Shown: positions 25,513 to 32,352 of the stretch, piece after piece
How the letters are laid out: each line of letters opens with the position of its first letter
How positions within the stretch are numbered: the stretch's first letter is position 1
Source of the DNA: an uncultured Coriobacteriaceae bacterium
GTDB lineage: Bacteria; Actinomycetota; Coriobacteriia; Coriobacteriales; UMGS124
DNA: 32,352 nt
NCBI GenBank assembly: GCA_900539345.1
Contig: UQBS01000033.1
Span: 1-32,352 of the forward strand
Direction of reading: 5' to 3'
The notes under the pieces: model-generated
What the model was told of the DNA's origin: nothing
Seen by the model: the letters and a program-made list of their open reading frames with translations, nothing else
Database searches by the model: none
Position numbers and translations under genes: made by a program

Positions 25513-25722
25513 TGCCCGTTAGTCCCCCGTAGTCGCTTTCCTTCATCGTCAGCGCCGCATTGTACCCGTATGTACGCAAAACAAGCGCCTGGAACACAAC
25601 GCCGGCAACAACCTCTGTCGAAGCATTATGCCTATGTGCGCATGATACGAGCCCATTGTACTCACTATGAGAGTAGAGCCTTGATTGTACCCGCATGTAT
25701 GTAGGTTGTGCTCAGCGGTATT

Positions 25723-25840
25723 CGCTACCTGGTCCAGCGGGGTCCAACGAATGATCGAATAGACTCGTCAGTTAGATACGCCTGAGATACCCGCTACCTA
25801 GTTCAACGGTTGATCGGACGAACTCGTTTGCAAGACGCAC
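25723..25840. repeat. Decayed tandem repeat, 69-bp period
   Basis: CGCTACCT occurs at 25723 and 25792, each followed by a related stretch (GGTCCAGCGG versus AGTTCAACGG, then GATCGAATAGACTCGT versus GATCGGACGAACTCGT). The units are imperfect. Confidence 0.5.
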
Positions 25841-25887
25841 ATGAGCATTCACTTTTTTGATTCGACGGCTGGTCATCCCCATTCGTT

Positions 25888-25998
25888 AAGGAAACGATGG
25901 TTGCGTCCACTCGGCCTCATCGGACGCGCTTTATGCCTGCGGTGCCGCAATGGCGAAGCGCCGCACAGCCCGCTTGTTCATCGGCTTCTTGGCAAAAT
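25888..25998 (+). repeat. 102-bp-family dispersed repeat, copy A
   Basis: This segment contains GCGTCCACTCGGCCTCATCG, TTATGCCTGCGGTGCCGCAA and TTGTTCATCGGCTTC. It matches two tandem copies at about 28844-29055. A partial copy seems to follow near 26011-26040 (CCCATTCGTTAGCAAAATG). Confidence 0.75.
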
Positions 25999-26120
25999 GA
26001 GTTGGCCGCACCCATTCGTTAGCAAAATGCGCTTGTTACGCTCGATGTCGAGTTTTCTGAACAAGAAATCGCGCTCAATCGCAAGGCGATCCGCGTCGCA
26101 AAACAGTTTTGCTCCCAATT

Positions 26121-26203
26121 AACATACATTTCAGGATTTTCAAAATCGCGCCAACTGGGGTTTTAATGATTTAACATACATTTGAACCATTGGAATGTAT
26201 GTT
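26121..26203 (-). repeat. 83-bp dispersed palindromic element, copy 2
   Basis: Read on the minus strand, it has AACATACATTC, 9 nt, AAATGTATGTT, 41 nt, AAATGTATGTT, with CCAGTTGGCGCGATTTT in the spacer. The spacing is identical to copies 1 and 3, and the spacer is nearly the same as in copy 3. Confidence 0.88.
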
Positions 26204-26428
26204 AAATTCTTTAGTCTGAGCGCAAGAGACTTCATGTCAGTCAGAACATTCCCCCATACCAACCAAAAACAGCGCGCCTACAGGGTCCACACTATGCCGC
26301 ATGACACGGAACCACTCTATGGGGTTGTTAGCAACCTCATAGCAAAGCGCCAATCAATACGAATGTCAGCCATTTGCACGAAGCACGATTCATTGCCAAT
26401 AGCCGCGCATCCTACATCATTATCCCCG

Positions 26429-26670
26429 CATGTTAGAAACATGACCGCCGTATGCGAGGGCCATCGTCCGCGCTGGCACCAGGGCCTTCGTATGCGAGAG
26501 CCATCGCCTACAGTGAAATCATGGCACCTGCATGCGACGTCGTTCATATTGGCATCGTGACCACCGCATGCGGGAGCTATCTTCCACATGGGAAATTCCC
26601 GGATTTGCCAGGTGCCGCGTATGTCAGCGCATGATCCGACTTTGCCGCAGGCATCGCCGGATTATGCGCC
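26429..26670. repeat. Degenerate array of TATGCG/CATGCG units
   Basis: TATGCGAGGG, TATGCGAGAG and CATGCGACGT start at 26451, 26491 and 26531, exactly 40 bp apart. Weaker units follow at about 26567, 26620 and 26663 with irregular spacing, and one may precede at 26429. A typical unit is CCG(C/T)ATGCGRGAGCCATC. Confidence 0.55.
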
Positions 26671-26780
26671 GAACCTTCATTTGCCAAGGCCATTGCAACT
26701 TGTGCGGAAGCCCTCGCTCACCCGTGAACACGACGCTTCGCCGTCGGCGCGGACTTGTTCGCCCCAAACGCACTACTTGC

Positions 26781-27887
26781 TTACTCGGCAGCTACCTCGG
26801 TCTTGGCACGGGTCTTGTCGGCAGCCTCGAGCTTGAGGTCGCCTTCGCCGATCCAACCGATTCGGCGCAGCACCAGGCCAAACGCCCAGGTGAGCACCGC
26901 CGGCAGAACGAAGCAGATGAGAACGAGGCCCAGCCAGTCCATGGCGCCGATGCCAGCCATAGTGCCTGCGGCAATGTCATTCAGCCAGCCGGTGTACACG
27001 CCGATCGGACCCACAAGGCCGCAGGTGCCCATGCCCGAGGAGATGGCGGCACCATCCATGCGCAGGCCAAACACGCAGGTAGCGATGGGTCCCGTGATGG
27101 CAGATGCCAGGATGGCGGGAATCCAGATGCGCGGGTTGCGCACGATGTTGCTCATCTGCAGCATCGAGGTGCCCAGGCCCTGGGAAACCAAACCACCCCA
27201 GCCGTTCTCCTTGAAGCTCATGACCGCAAAGCCCACCATCTGAGCGCAGCATCCCGCAACAGCCGCACCGCCGGCAAGGCCGGTAAGGCTCAGAGCTGCG
27301 CAAATGGCAGCCGAGGAAATGGGAAGCGTAAGGAAGATGCCCACAACCACCGACACGACAATGCCCATGGCAAAGGGCTGCAGGTCGGTCGCCCACATCA
27401 CAATGCCGCCGAGCCAGGAAGCCGCCGCGCCGATGGCGGGGGCGCACAGCATCGACAGGCCGCAGCCCACCACGATGGTAACGAAGGGAGTCACGAGGAT
27501 GTCGATCTTCGTCTCGCCCGCAACAAGCTTGCCAGCCTCGCAAGCCACAATGGCAACCACGAGCACGGCAAGCGGTCCACCCGCGCCGCCCAGAGTGTTT
27601 GCCGCAGCACCCACTGCTACCAGGGAGAACAGCACAAGAGCCGGAGCACGCAAGGCAAAGCCGATTGACACCGCCATGGCGGGACCAGCCGCGGCCTTGG
27701 CATAGCCGCCGATCTCCTCAAGCACGCCAATGCCGAGCTGCGTGCCCAGTGTGGCCAGAATCGTACCCATGAGCAGGGAGGCAAACAGGCCCTGCGCCAT
27801 GGCGCCCATTGCGTCGATGAGGTAGCGCTGTACGCTGATCTCGACGTCTTTGCGTTTGAACAGTTCTGCGACCTTGCGACCCACCAT
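26781..27887 (-). CDS. PTS EIIC-like membrane permease (PTS_EIIC_2 type)
   Basis: The 368-residue protein has about nine hydrophobic segments and resembles the PTS_EIIC_2 group of orphan EIIC-like permeases: KRKDVEISVQRYLIDAMGAMAQGLFASLL at the N terminus, a glycine-rich GGYAKAAAGPAMAVSIGFAL, and the late segment SSGMGTCGLVGPIGVY. No EIIA or EIIB domain or gene is nearby, so phosphorylation-coupled transport is not shown and the substrate is unknown. The ATG at 27887 has GAAAGGA just upstream; the longer frame to 28244 is non-membrane and runs through the promoter. No clear terminator is seen downstream. Confidence 0.82.
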   Translation of the reverse strand: MVGRKVAELFKRKDVEISVQRYLIDAMGAMAQGLFASLLMGTILATLGTQLGIGVLEEIGGYAKAAAGPAMAVSIGFALRAPALVLFSLVAVGAAANTLGGAGGPLAVLVVAIVACEAGKLVAGETKIDILVTPFVTIVVGCGLSMLCAPAIGAAASWLGGIVMWATDLQPFAMGIVVSVVVGIFLTLPISSAAICAALSLTGLAGGAAVAGCCAQMVGFAVMSFKENGWGGLVSQGLGTSMLQMSNIVRNPRIWIPAILASAITGPIATCVFGLRMDGAAISSGMGTCGLVGPIGVYTGWLNDIAAGTMAGIGAMDWLGLVLICFVLPAVLTWAFGLVLRRIGWIGEGDLKLEAADKTRAKTEVAAE

Positions 27888-28194
27888 GCTTCCTTTCGCC
27901 GGGAACTCACATGCGCGGCGCGCGGCGGCGTCGCTTGGATGGGTAGTTTTAAAACTCCCGGTCTCTTGGGTCAAGCTTTCTGCAATGTTAGGTGTCTTGT
28001 CAGTAGGATTTACATAAACAAAGACCGCTCGACCCCCTATGCCTTCGCTCACTGACACCGGCAACTCGCGACATCGGACGGCATCATCGGCATAGCAGGA
28101 GGCATGTGCGCTCCAAAAAACTCCCGTCATCTCGATCTCGCAAAGCTGGAAGCGGTTACTATATGCACGTGTTTTCAGACAGGGAGGAGCAACG
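27888..28194. other. Divergent control region between permease and small-protein gene
   Basis: This 307-bp gap holds the permease promoter with its palindrome (27945-27974) and the ribosome-binding site of the next gene (GGGAGGAG, 28182-28189). A TACTATATG tract at 28157-28165 may be the -10 of the small-protein gene. No gene is seen. Confidence 0.5.
27945..27974 (-). promoter_or_regulatory. Putative permease promoter with 12-bp palindrome
   Basis: On the minus strand TTGACC (27969-27974) and TAAAAC (27946-27951) are 17 bp apart, a fair sigma-A promoter. The -10 overlaps the perfect palindrome AGTTTTAAAACT (27945-27956), a possible repressor site. Confidence 0.5.
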
Positions 28195-28593
28195 ATGGAC
28201 GCGGAATACGACCGAATCGCATACGATGCAGAGCAGCAGCTCAACGAAATCAGGAACCGCCACCGCCGCGATTATGGGCAGGCGGGAATCGATGAATACA
28301 TGCCCTGCGTCAATCAGTCATATCTCTTCGACATGCCAGAAAACCAAATCCCTTACTACCGTCAGTACCGCAGCCCAGAACAACAGCAGTCTCGAGCGGA
28401 CAAGCCAGGAAAATACAGACTCGACCCTGAAGTGAGCGCAAGAGAGCGGCGCATAATAGAGGAGAAGGAGAAGCTCAAGACCAAGATAAAGCGCACTGCC
28501 ATCACCGGCGCGTGTTTTTTGACCGCGCTCGTAGGCGTTGGCGTCGGCGCTTGGTACCTCGGTCGCCGTTCGGCGCAGAAGGACCTGCGATAA
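28195..28593 (+). CDS. Small single-pass membrane protein, unknown function
   Basis: I do not recognise this 132-residue protein. The N-terminal ~80 residues are polar and rich in Tyr, Gln and Arg; a charged helical stretch with coiled-coil character follows (about 79-100); one transmembrane segment lies at about 103-122 (TGACFLTALVGVGVGAWYLG); the short C-terminal tail is basic (RRSAQKDLR). An excellent ribosome-binding site (GGGAGGAG, about 5 nt before ATG) makes it a convincing gene. The charge distribution around the segment does not settle its topology. It is divergent from the permease gene and followed by a repeat region, so context gives no function. Confidence 0.72.
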   Translation: MDAEYDRIAYDAEQQLNEIRNRHRRDYGQAGIDEYMPCVNQSYLFDMPENQIPYYRQYRSPEQQQSRADKPGKYRLDPEVSARERRIIEEKEKLKTKIKRTAITGACFLTALVGVGVGAWYLGRRSAQKDLR

Positions 28594-28843
28594 GTAATCG
28601 AGCCTTGTAGGCGACAGGGCGACAGCACGACAACACGTACCCGCCGGTGCAAAGGCCGGCATTCGACAGATAGCCCTCGTTTGATCAACCTGGGGCACGG
28701 GACATAGGCCCCCGGCAAGCGGCAAAAGAGCTTCTCAGGTCGTGGGTACCGTGCATGCACCATGCGGACCCTAAACGATATGACGCGAACTCAATCGCGT
28801 GGGAGCCTCCCGTCCTCCGGCCCTAGAAAGGTCGCAGCGTATA

Positions 28844-29055
28844 AAGGAAGTGGCGATTAAGTCCAATCGACCTCATCAAACGCGCTTTCTGCCTGCGGTG
28901 ATGCATGGCGAGACGCCGTACGGCCCACTGTTCATCGGTTTTCCTGGAGAAACGACGATTGAGTCTAATTGGCCTTATCGAGGGCGGTTTCTGCCTGCGG
29001 CGCTGCAATGGTGAAACGCCGCGCGTCCACTTGGCCATAGGCTTCCCAAGGAAGA
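28844..29055 (+). repeat. 102-bp-family repeat, tandem copies B and C
   Basis: Two units 102 bp apart share GATT-AGTC-AAT, the block TTTCTGCCTGCGG and the end segment CATNGG-TTCC. Copy A lies near 25.9 kb. Copies B and C differ from each other about as much as from A. Confidence 0.75.
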
Positions 29056-29096
29056 CGGCGCTCTTCCTATGGACCGAGCCACCCCTGCGAGGGCAC

Positions 29097-29180
29097 GTGG
29101 GTGGCAAGGCGCGTTGGCGGCAGGGCGCGTAGGCAGCAGGACCGCGTTGACGACAAGCCGCGTGGGTGGCAGGATCACGC
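29097..29180. repeat. 16-17 bp tandem repeat, five units
   Basis: Units begin GTGGGTGGCA, GTTGGCGGCA, GTAGGCAGCA, GTTGACGACA and GTGGGTGGCA, each followed by a short GC-rich tail ending in CGC. Confidence 0.7.
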
Positions 29181-29309
29181 GAAATCTTTTGGAGCCGCGG
29201 GGCAGTCCCCCCTGAGCGACAGCCGCGCATGCACGAGCGATATCATGGCTTGTCGCGTATTGGCGGTGGCAAACCCGCTTCGATTGGCAACCAGAAAGGC
29301 GTATCTACT

Positions 29310-29861
29310 GTGAAATCCTTGCTTGCATATTTGAGAACGCCACCCGAGGGCTACACGGCGTGGCATGCGCGCGTGAGTGCCTGGTGGCGTGCCAAGCCAG
29401 GACGCGCCAAGGCACTCGACCGTACCTGCAAGGTACTCAAATACGCCTGCTACCTGCTCTATCCCGCACTGCTTGTCATGCTGGCGTGGGAGTGGGCGCG
29501 CAACGGATGCGTCGGTATGCCAAGGAACTTCTTGCAAGCCCTCGCAGTACCGGCGGTTGGCTTCGTCCTTGTGAGCCTCATGCGCCGCGCCATCAACGAA
29601 CCGCGTCCGTATGAAGCATGCGGCATCGAGAAGCTCATCGACAAAGACACCCAAGGGAAGTCGTTTCCTAGCAGGCACTCCTTTTCGATTGCCGTAATCG
29701 GCATGTGCTGGCTAAGGTACGTGCCCACCGCGGGAACTCTCATCCTGCTCGCCAGCCTCGTCATGGCGTGGGCGCGCGTACTCGCCGGGGTCCATTACCC
29801 GCGCGACGTCGCATGCGGGCTCTCACTCGGCGTACTGGCGGGACTTGCGATGTGGATGTAA
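29310..29861 (+). CDS. PAP2-family membrane phosphatase
   Basis: The 183-residue protein has about five hydrophobic segments and PAP2 motifs in order: RRAINEPRP (92-100, with R for the usual first Lys), PSRHS (120-124, R for the usual Gly) and RVLAGVHYPRD (156-166). The catalytic histidines H123 and H162 and D166 are kept. Such enzymes remove phosphate from lipid phosphates such as undecaprenyl pyrophosphate or phosphatidate. I chose the GTG at 29310, which has GAAAGG 10 nt upstream; the longer frame from 29166 starts inside the repeats. Cell-envelope work fits the deacetylase encoded downstream. Confidence 0.83.
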   Translation: MKSLLAYLRTPPEGYTAWHARVSAWWRAKPGRAKALDRTCKVLKYACYLLYPALLVMLAWEWARNGCVGMPRNFLQALAVPAVGFVLVSLMRRAINEPRPYEACGIEKLIDKDTQGKSFPSRHSFSIAVIGMCWLRYVPTAGTLILLASLVMAWARVLAGVHYPRDVACGLSLGVLAGLAMWM

Positions 29862-29972
29862 CCCAAGGCGCGGCAACACTTCGACATCCCAACACGTCCC
29901 GTGCACGAAGATGCGTTATGCTTCTTGGCTAAACTAGAGCAATGTATTTTTTGCTGGGGGCAGGAAACAAGC

Positions 29973-30989
29973 ATGGAAGAGATTCGCAAGCAGATTGGCG
30001 CCTTTTCGAAGAATGACCATGACGGCGCTCCCCTCTCCCGCCGTCAGGCATGCGGAGTCCTCGGCGTCTTCGCCTTGAGCGGAGTCGCGGCGCTCCTCAC
30101 CGGTTGCAATGAACAGGGCGGTCAGCAGGATTCCGACGGAGCGCACCTCGTAGCCAGCGTGCAGCCCAGCGATCTTGCCACCGTGAGCGATGCAAGTGGA
30201 GCAAGTACAGACATGCCTTCTGCCAGCGCAGACAACGGCGATGCTCAATCCACCCCCATCTCGGACACCCTCCAGGTTCCCGCACAAGGAAACGCCACCT
30301 ATACGAGTGCCAGCGGCGCCACTTGCATCGTGCGCAGTGCCGACGAGCGCCGCGCGACAAGCAGCAGCACAAACGAGGAGTTCCCGGGCCGCCACGTGTG
30401 CTTTCTCACCTTCGACGACGGCCCGAGTACAAACACCCAGCGCATCCTGGGAATTCTCAACGACTACGGCGTGAGGGCCACGTGGTTTGTGAAAGGCAAC
30501 TGCGGCAGCCTTGAGAAGCTTCCGAGCATCTGGGAGCAGGGCAACCAGGTGGCCATCCACACCTACACTCACGAGTACGAGCAGGTATATGCCAGCGTCG
30601 ACGCCTACTGGGCCGACCTGCACCAATGCGGCGACGCCATCGCCGAGCAAATCGGACACGCCCCCACGCTTGTGCGCTTCCCCGGCGGCAGCGTCAACGA
30701 CTTCAACGCCGGAGTGCGCGGCGCAATCATCGAGCAGATGAACGAGACAGGCTACCATTATTTCGACTGGAACGTCTCCTGCGGTGACGGCGCCGATCAC
30801 ACGGCCGATGAGCTCGTGGGCTACACGATTGGCGAGGCTGACGGATGCCATTCCTGCTGCGTGCTCATGCACGACTCCGCCGCCAAAGATACCACCGTGG
30901 AGGCCCTGCCGCGCATCATCCAATACTTCATCGACAACGGTTTCGAATTCGACGTCCTGCTCAGCGACACCTTTGGGTACCACTTTTAG
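29973..30989 (+). CDS. Polysaccharide deacetylase (NodB-type), predicted lipoprotein
   Basis: The 338-residue protein begins with LSRRQA followed by a hydrophobic stretch and a lipobox LLTGC (C45), suggesting a lipoprotein, possibly exported by Tat because of the twin arginine. A Ser/Ala-rich linker (about 50-130) leads to a complete NodB domain: FLTFDDGPST (D148, D149), metal-binding HTYTH (H196, H200), RFPGG (R235), DWNVSCGDG and VLMHDS (H300). It likely removes acetyl groups from peptidoglycan or another envelope glycan. The ATG at 29973 follows AGGAAA. No terminator is obvious, but the third 83-bp element follows 40 bp after the stop. Confidence 0.88.
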   Translation: MEEIRKQIGAFSKNDHDGAPLSRRQACGVLGVFALSGVAALLTGCNEQGGQQDSDGAHLVASVQPSDLATVSDASGASTDMPSASADNGDAQSTPISDTLQVPAQGNATYTSASGATCIVRSADERRATSSSTNEEFPGRHVCFLTFDDGPSTNTQRILGILNDYGVRATWFVKGNCGSLEKLPSIWEQGNQVAIHTYTHEYEQVYASVDAYWADLHQCGDAIAEQIGHAPTLVRFPGGSVNDFNAGVRGAIIEQMNETGYHYFDWNVSCGDGADHTADELVGYTIGEADGCHSCCVLMHDSAAKDTTVEALPRIIQYFIDNGFEFDVLLSDTFGYHF

Positions 30990-31028
30990 GCTGAGGCGGG
31001 TTGAGACCCATTGCCAGCAGACTGGATT

Positions 31029-31111
31029 AACATACATTTGACGAGTTGAAATGTATGTTAAATCATCAAAGTCCCAGTTGGCGCGATTTTCAAAATCTTG
31101 AAATGTATGTT
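31029..31111 (+). repeat. 83-bp dispersed palindromic element, copy 3
   Basis: It has AACATACATTT, 9 nt, AAATGTATGTT, 41 nt, AAATGTATGTT, with CCCAGTTGGCGCGATTTTC in the spacer. It lies between convergent genes, where no ordinary terminator is seen. Confidence 0.9.
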
Positions 31112-31166
31112 GTTTCGTAAGCAACGACCTGCCCCGTTGCACCCCCGCTCTGCTCGCAGCCAGCGC

Positions 31167-32352
31167 TTAGCGCCCGGTGCCACCGAACGTCTCAAGCAAG
31201 GCCTCAAGCTCCGTTTTTGAGCATACGCCCAGCTTAGAGTAGGCATTCTTTGCGTGCGTGCGCACGGTGTTCTCGCTCACGTAGAGACACCGCGCGATGG
31301 CGGCTTTGCTGCGGCCCTGGGCGATAAGCACGGCAACCTGGGCCTCGCGTTCCGACAGGCCAAAGTCAGCCCTCAAGCACTCAAGCCGCACGACCTCGGC
31401 GGGGCTGAGGGCAATGGCATCGGCCCCGCCGAGGTCGAGGGATGCGGAAGTCTCCGCGACGGCGCTCGCCACACTCGTCGACTGCCCATAAGCGGCAGAG
31501 GAGCGGGCCACAGCAGTTTGACTTCGAGCCAAAGAAGAGCCAGCATTCGTCGATGTGCGCGGCGCAAAACGCGCCTGCGCCTGCAGAGGTTTTGCCGCCG
31601 ACGCGTTGCCAGCGTGCGCACTCTGAGGTTCATCGCCGCTCGACACGTGCACAGACGAGGCGCCACGGCCCTTCGATGTCCGAGCTTCCTGCAACTGCGC
31701 CTTGCTTTCTCCAGCCATCGTCCCCGCAGCACCGGCTCCGCACGCCCCATGCGCCCCAACGACTTCCTCAGTCTCATCTAGCTCGAAAAACGGCCTTGTA
31801 TGCGGCACGTTCTCAGACAGGAGCAACGCCATGCTCGCACCAATGGCAGCCGTCACCGCACCGATGACCACGCCCGTCTGGGGAGCGGCGGCGGCCGAGC
31901 CCAACACGAGAATGAGCACGCGGCCCGCCTCGCGGGAGAACACGCGCACCGCCCAGGCAACGCCGAACACCGTGTAGGCATGCCGAGAGCCGTGCCTGCT
32001 CGCATCGGCCATGGTGACCCACAGCACGCCAAGCATGAACGAGTCCGCGATGTTTTCAAGGGCGATGGCAAGCGCGTCGAACTCGCTTGGCAGCACCGAC
32101 AGAGCCAGTGCACCCAGAGCGGCCACGGCAATCTCGATACGCCACAGCAACGAGAAGCTGAGCCTACGGCCGCGCCCGATAGTCCAATGCATCACGAGAA
32201 GCGACAGCCCCACCACGCCTAATTGGTGGAGCGCGCGCAACGGCGGTCCCATGGTGATGGGCTCGCCCGCCGGATATCCGCGCGAAATGCCCAACGCAAA
32301 GCCGAATACAGCCAGGCCACCAAGAATGAGCCATGCAATCATCTTAGGTTCG
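31167..32352 (-). CDS. Membrane-embedded LuxR-family regulator (5' end beyond the window)
   Basis: The visible protein has about six hydrophobic segments, then a long Ala/Ser/Gly-rich linker (roughly 110 residues), and a C-terminal LuxR/GerE helix-turn-helix (LSEREAQVAVLIAQGRSKAA, then SENTVRTHAKNAYSKLGVCS). The frame is open through the right edge (E-P-K before the ATG at 32342), and related proteins in this window have about 12 membrane segments, so roughly half of the membrane domain is probably missing. The linker is much longer than in the other two LuxR proteins. A divergent reductase may lie just beyond the window. Confidence 0.85.
   Translation of the reverse strand, partial: EPKMIAWLILGGLAVFGFALGISRGYPAGEPITMGPPLRALHQLGVVGLSLLVMHWTIGRGRRLSFSLLWRIEIAVAALGALALSVLPSEFDALAIALENIADSFMLGVLWVTMADASRHGSRHAYTVFGVAWAVRVFSREAGRVLILVLGSAAAAPQTGVVIGAVTAAIGASMALLLSENVPHTRPFFELDETEEVVGAHGACGAGAAGTMAGESKAQLQEARTSKGRGASSVHVSSGDEPQSAHAGNASAAKPLQAQARFAPRTSTNAGSSLARSQTAVARSSAAYGQSTSVASAVAETSASLDLGGADAIALSPAEVVRLECLRADFGLSEREAQVAVLIAQGRSKAAIARCLYVSENTVRTHAKNAYSKLGVCSKTELEALLETFGGTGR

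Larger units (their letters stand above)
25513..26780. other. Long intergenic repeat island
   Basis: This 1.27-kb region has no supported gene. It contains ATTGTAC-type repeats (25559, 25655, 25684), a 69-bp decayed tandem repeat (25723-25840), one copy of the 102-bp family (25888-25998), copy 2 of the 83-bp element (26121-26203), and a degenerate array of TATGCG/CATGCG units (26429-26670). Reading frames here have unusual composition and no ribosome-binding sites. No tRNA or known small RNA was recognised. Confidence 0.6.
28594..29309. other. Intergenic repeat island before the PAP2 gene
   Basis: This 716-bp region holds two tandem copies of the 102-bp repeat (28844-29055) and a five-unit 16-17 bp tandem repeat (29097-29180), then the ribosome-binding site of the phosphatase gene. 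The first 250 bp show no recognisable feature. Short frames through the repeats are not supported. Confidence 0.55.

Noticed and set aside
25841..26122. Small gene of 93 codons in the repeat island
   Set aside because: It overlaps the 102-bp repeat, and related frames in the other copies carry shifts and stops, so it is not a conserved coding sequence.
26121..26203. Insertion-sequence end
   Set aside because: No transposase or target duplication is visible; the three 11-mers with fixed spacing differ from simple terminal inverted repeats, although a MITE is not excluded.
26532..27668. Forward open frame of 378 codons over the permease
   Set aside because: It is antisense to a clear membrane protein, starts in the repeat array and has no family features.

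Overview
The window is high-GC bacterial chromosome, and the gene content points to an anaerobic gut- or mouth-associated actinobacterium of the class Coriobacteriia, probably Eggerthellaceae (Eggerthella/Slackia-like). The main reasons are membrane-embedded LuxR-type regulators sitting divergently beside secreted (Tat) flavoprotein reductases of the fumarate-reductase family, which is a hallmark of that family, and a frequent GAAAGG-type Shine-Dalgarno sequence. The genus is inference. No rRNA, tRNA, prophage, transposase or CRISPR array was found.

Layout. 0.2-8.2 kb: two divergent LuxR/reductase modules (216-3751 and 4699-8174) flank a Uma2-family gene. Their two control regions share a motif of the form TACCA-N2-GGGGT, present three times. 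8.2-10.8 kb: a 40-bp-period repeat array, a class I glutamine-amidotransferase-like hydrolase, then an 83-bp palindromic element. 10-14 kb: sbcD-sbcC, the Mre11/Rad50-like nuclease operon. 14.5-15.8 kb: a NhaD/arsenite-permease-like Na+/H+ antiporter. 15.9-17.7 kb: a probable queuine-salvage operon made of a small radical-SAM protein (QueL-like) and a YhhQ-family queuosine-precursor transporter, behind a leader able to form a pseudoknot or a competing hairpin. 17.9-19.3 kb: an S41-peptidase-like protein lacking both catalytic residues. 19.5-22.5 kb: PutP, a YggU/DUF167 protein and an AEC-family transporter. 22.7-25.5 kb: HtpG and a NiaR-type niacin repressor. 26.8-27.9 kb: an orphan PTS EIIC-like permease. 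28.2-31 kb: a small membrane protein, a PAP2 phosphatase and a polysaccharide-deacetylase lipoprotein. 31.2 kb to the right edge: a third LuxR-type regulator, cut by the window end.

Most genes are short independent units for respiration with organic acceptors, transport, DNA repair, cofactor and tRNA-modification salvage, and envelope maintenance. The most unusual content is non-coding: (i) three copies of an 83-bp element with exactly conserved 11-9-11-41-11 spacing; (ii) the putative riboswitch-like leader of the queuine-salvage operon; (iii) repeat islands at 8.3, 25.5-26.7 and 28.8-29.2 kb with 40-, 69-, 102- and 16-bp periodicities; (iv) the shared operator-like motif of the two reductase modules. 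Everything was read by eye; no database search or folding program was run.
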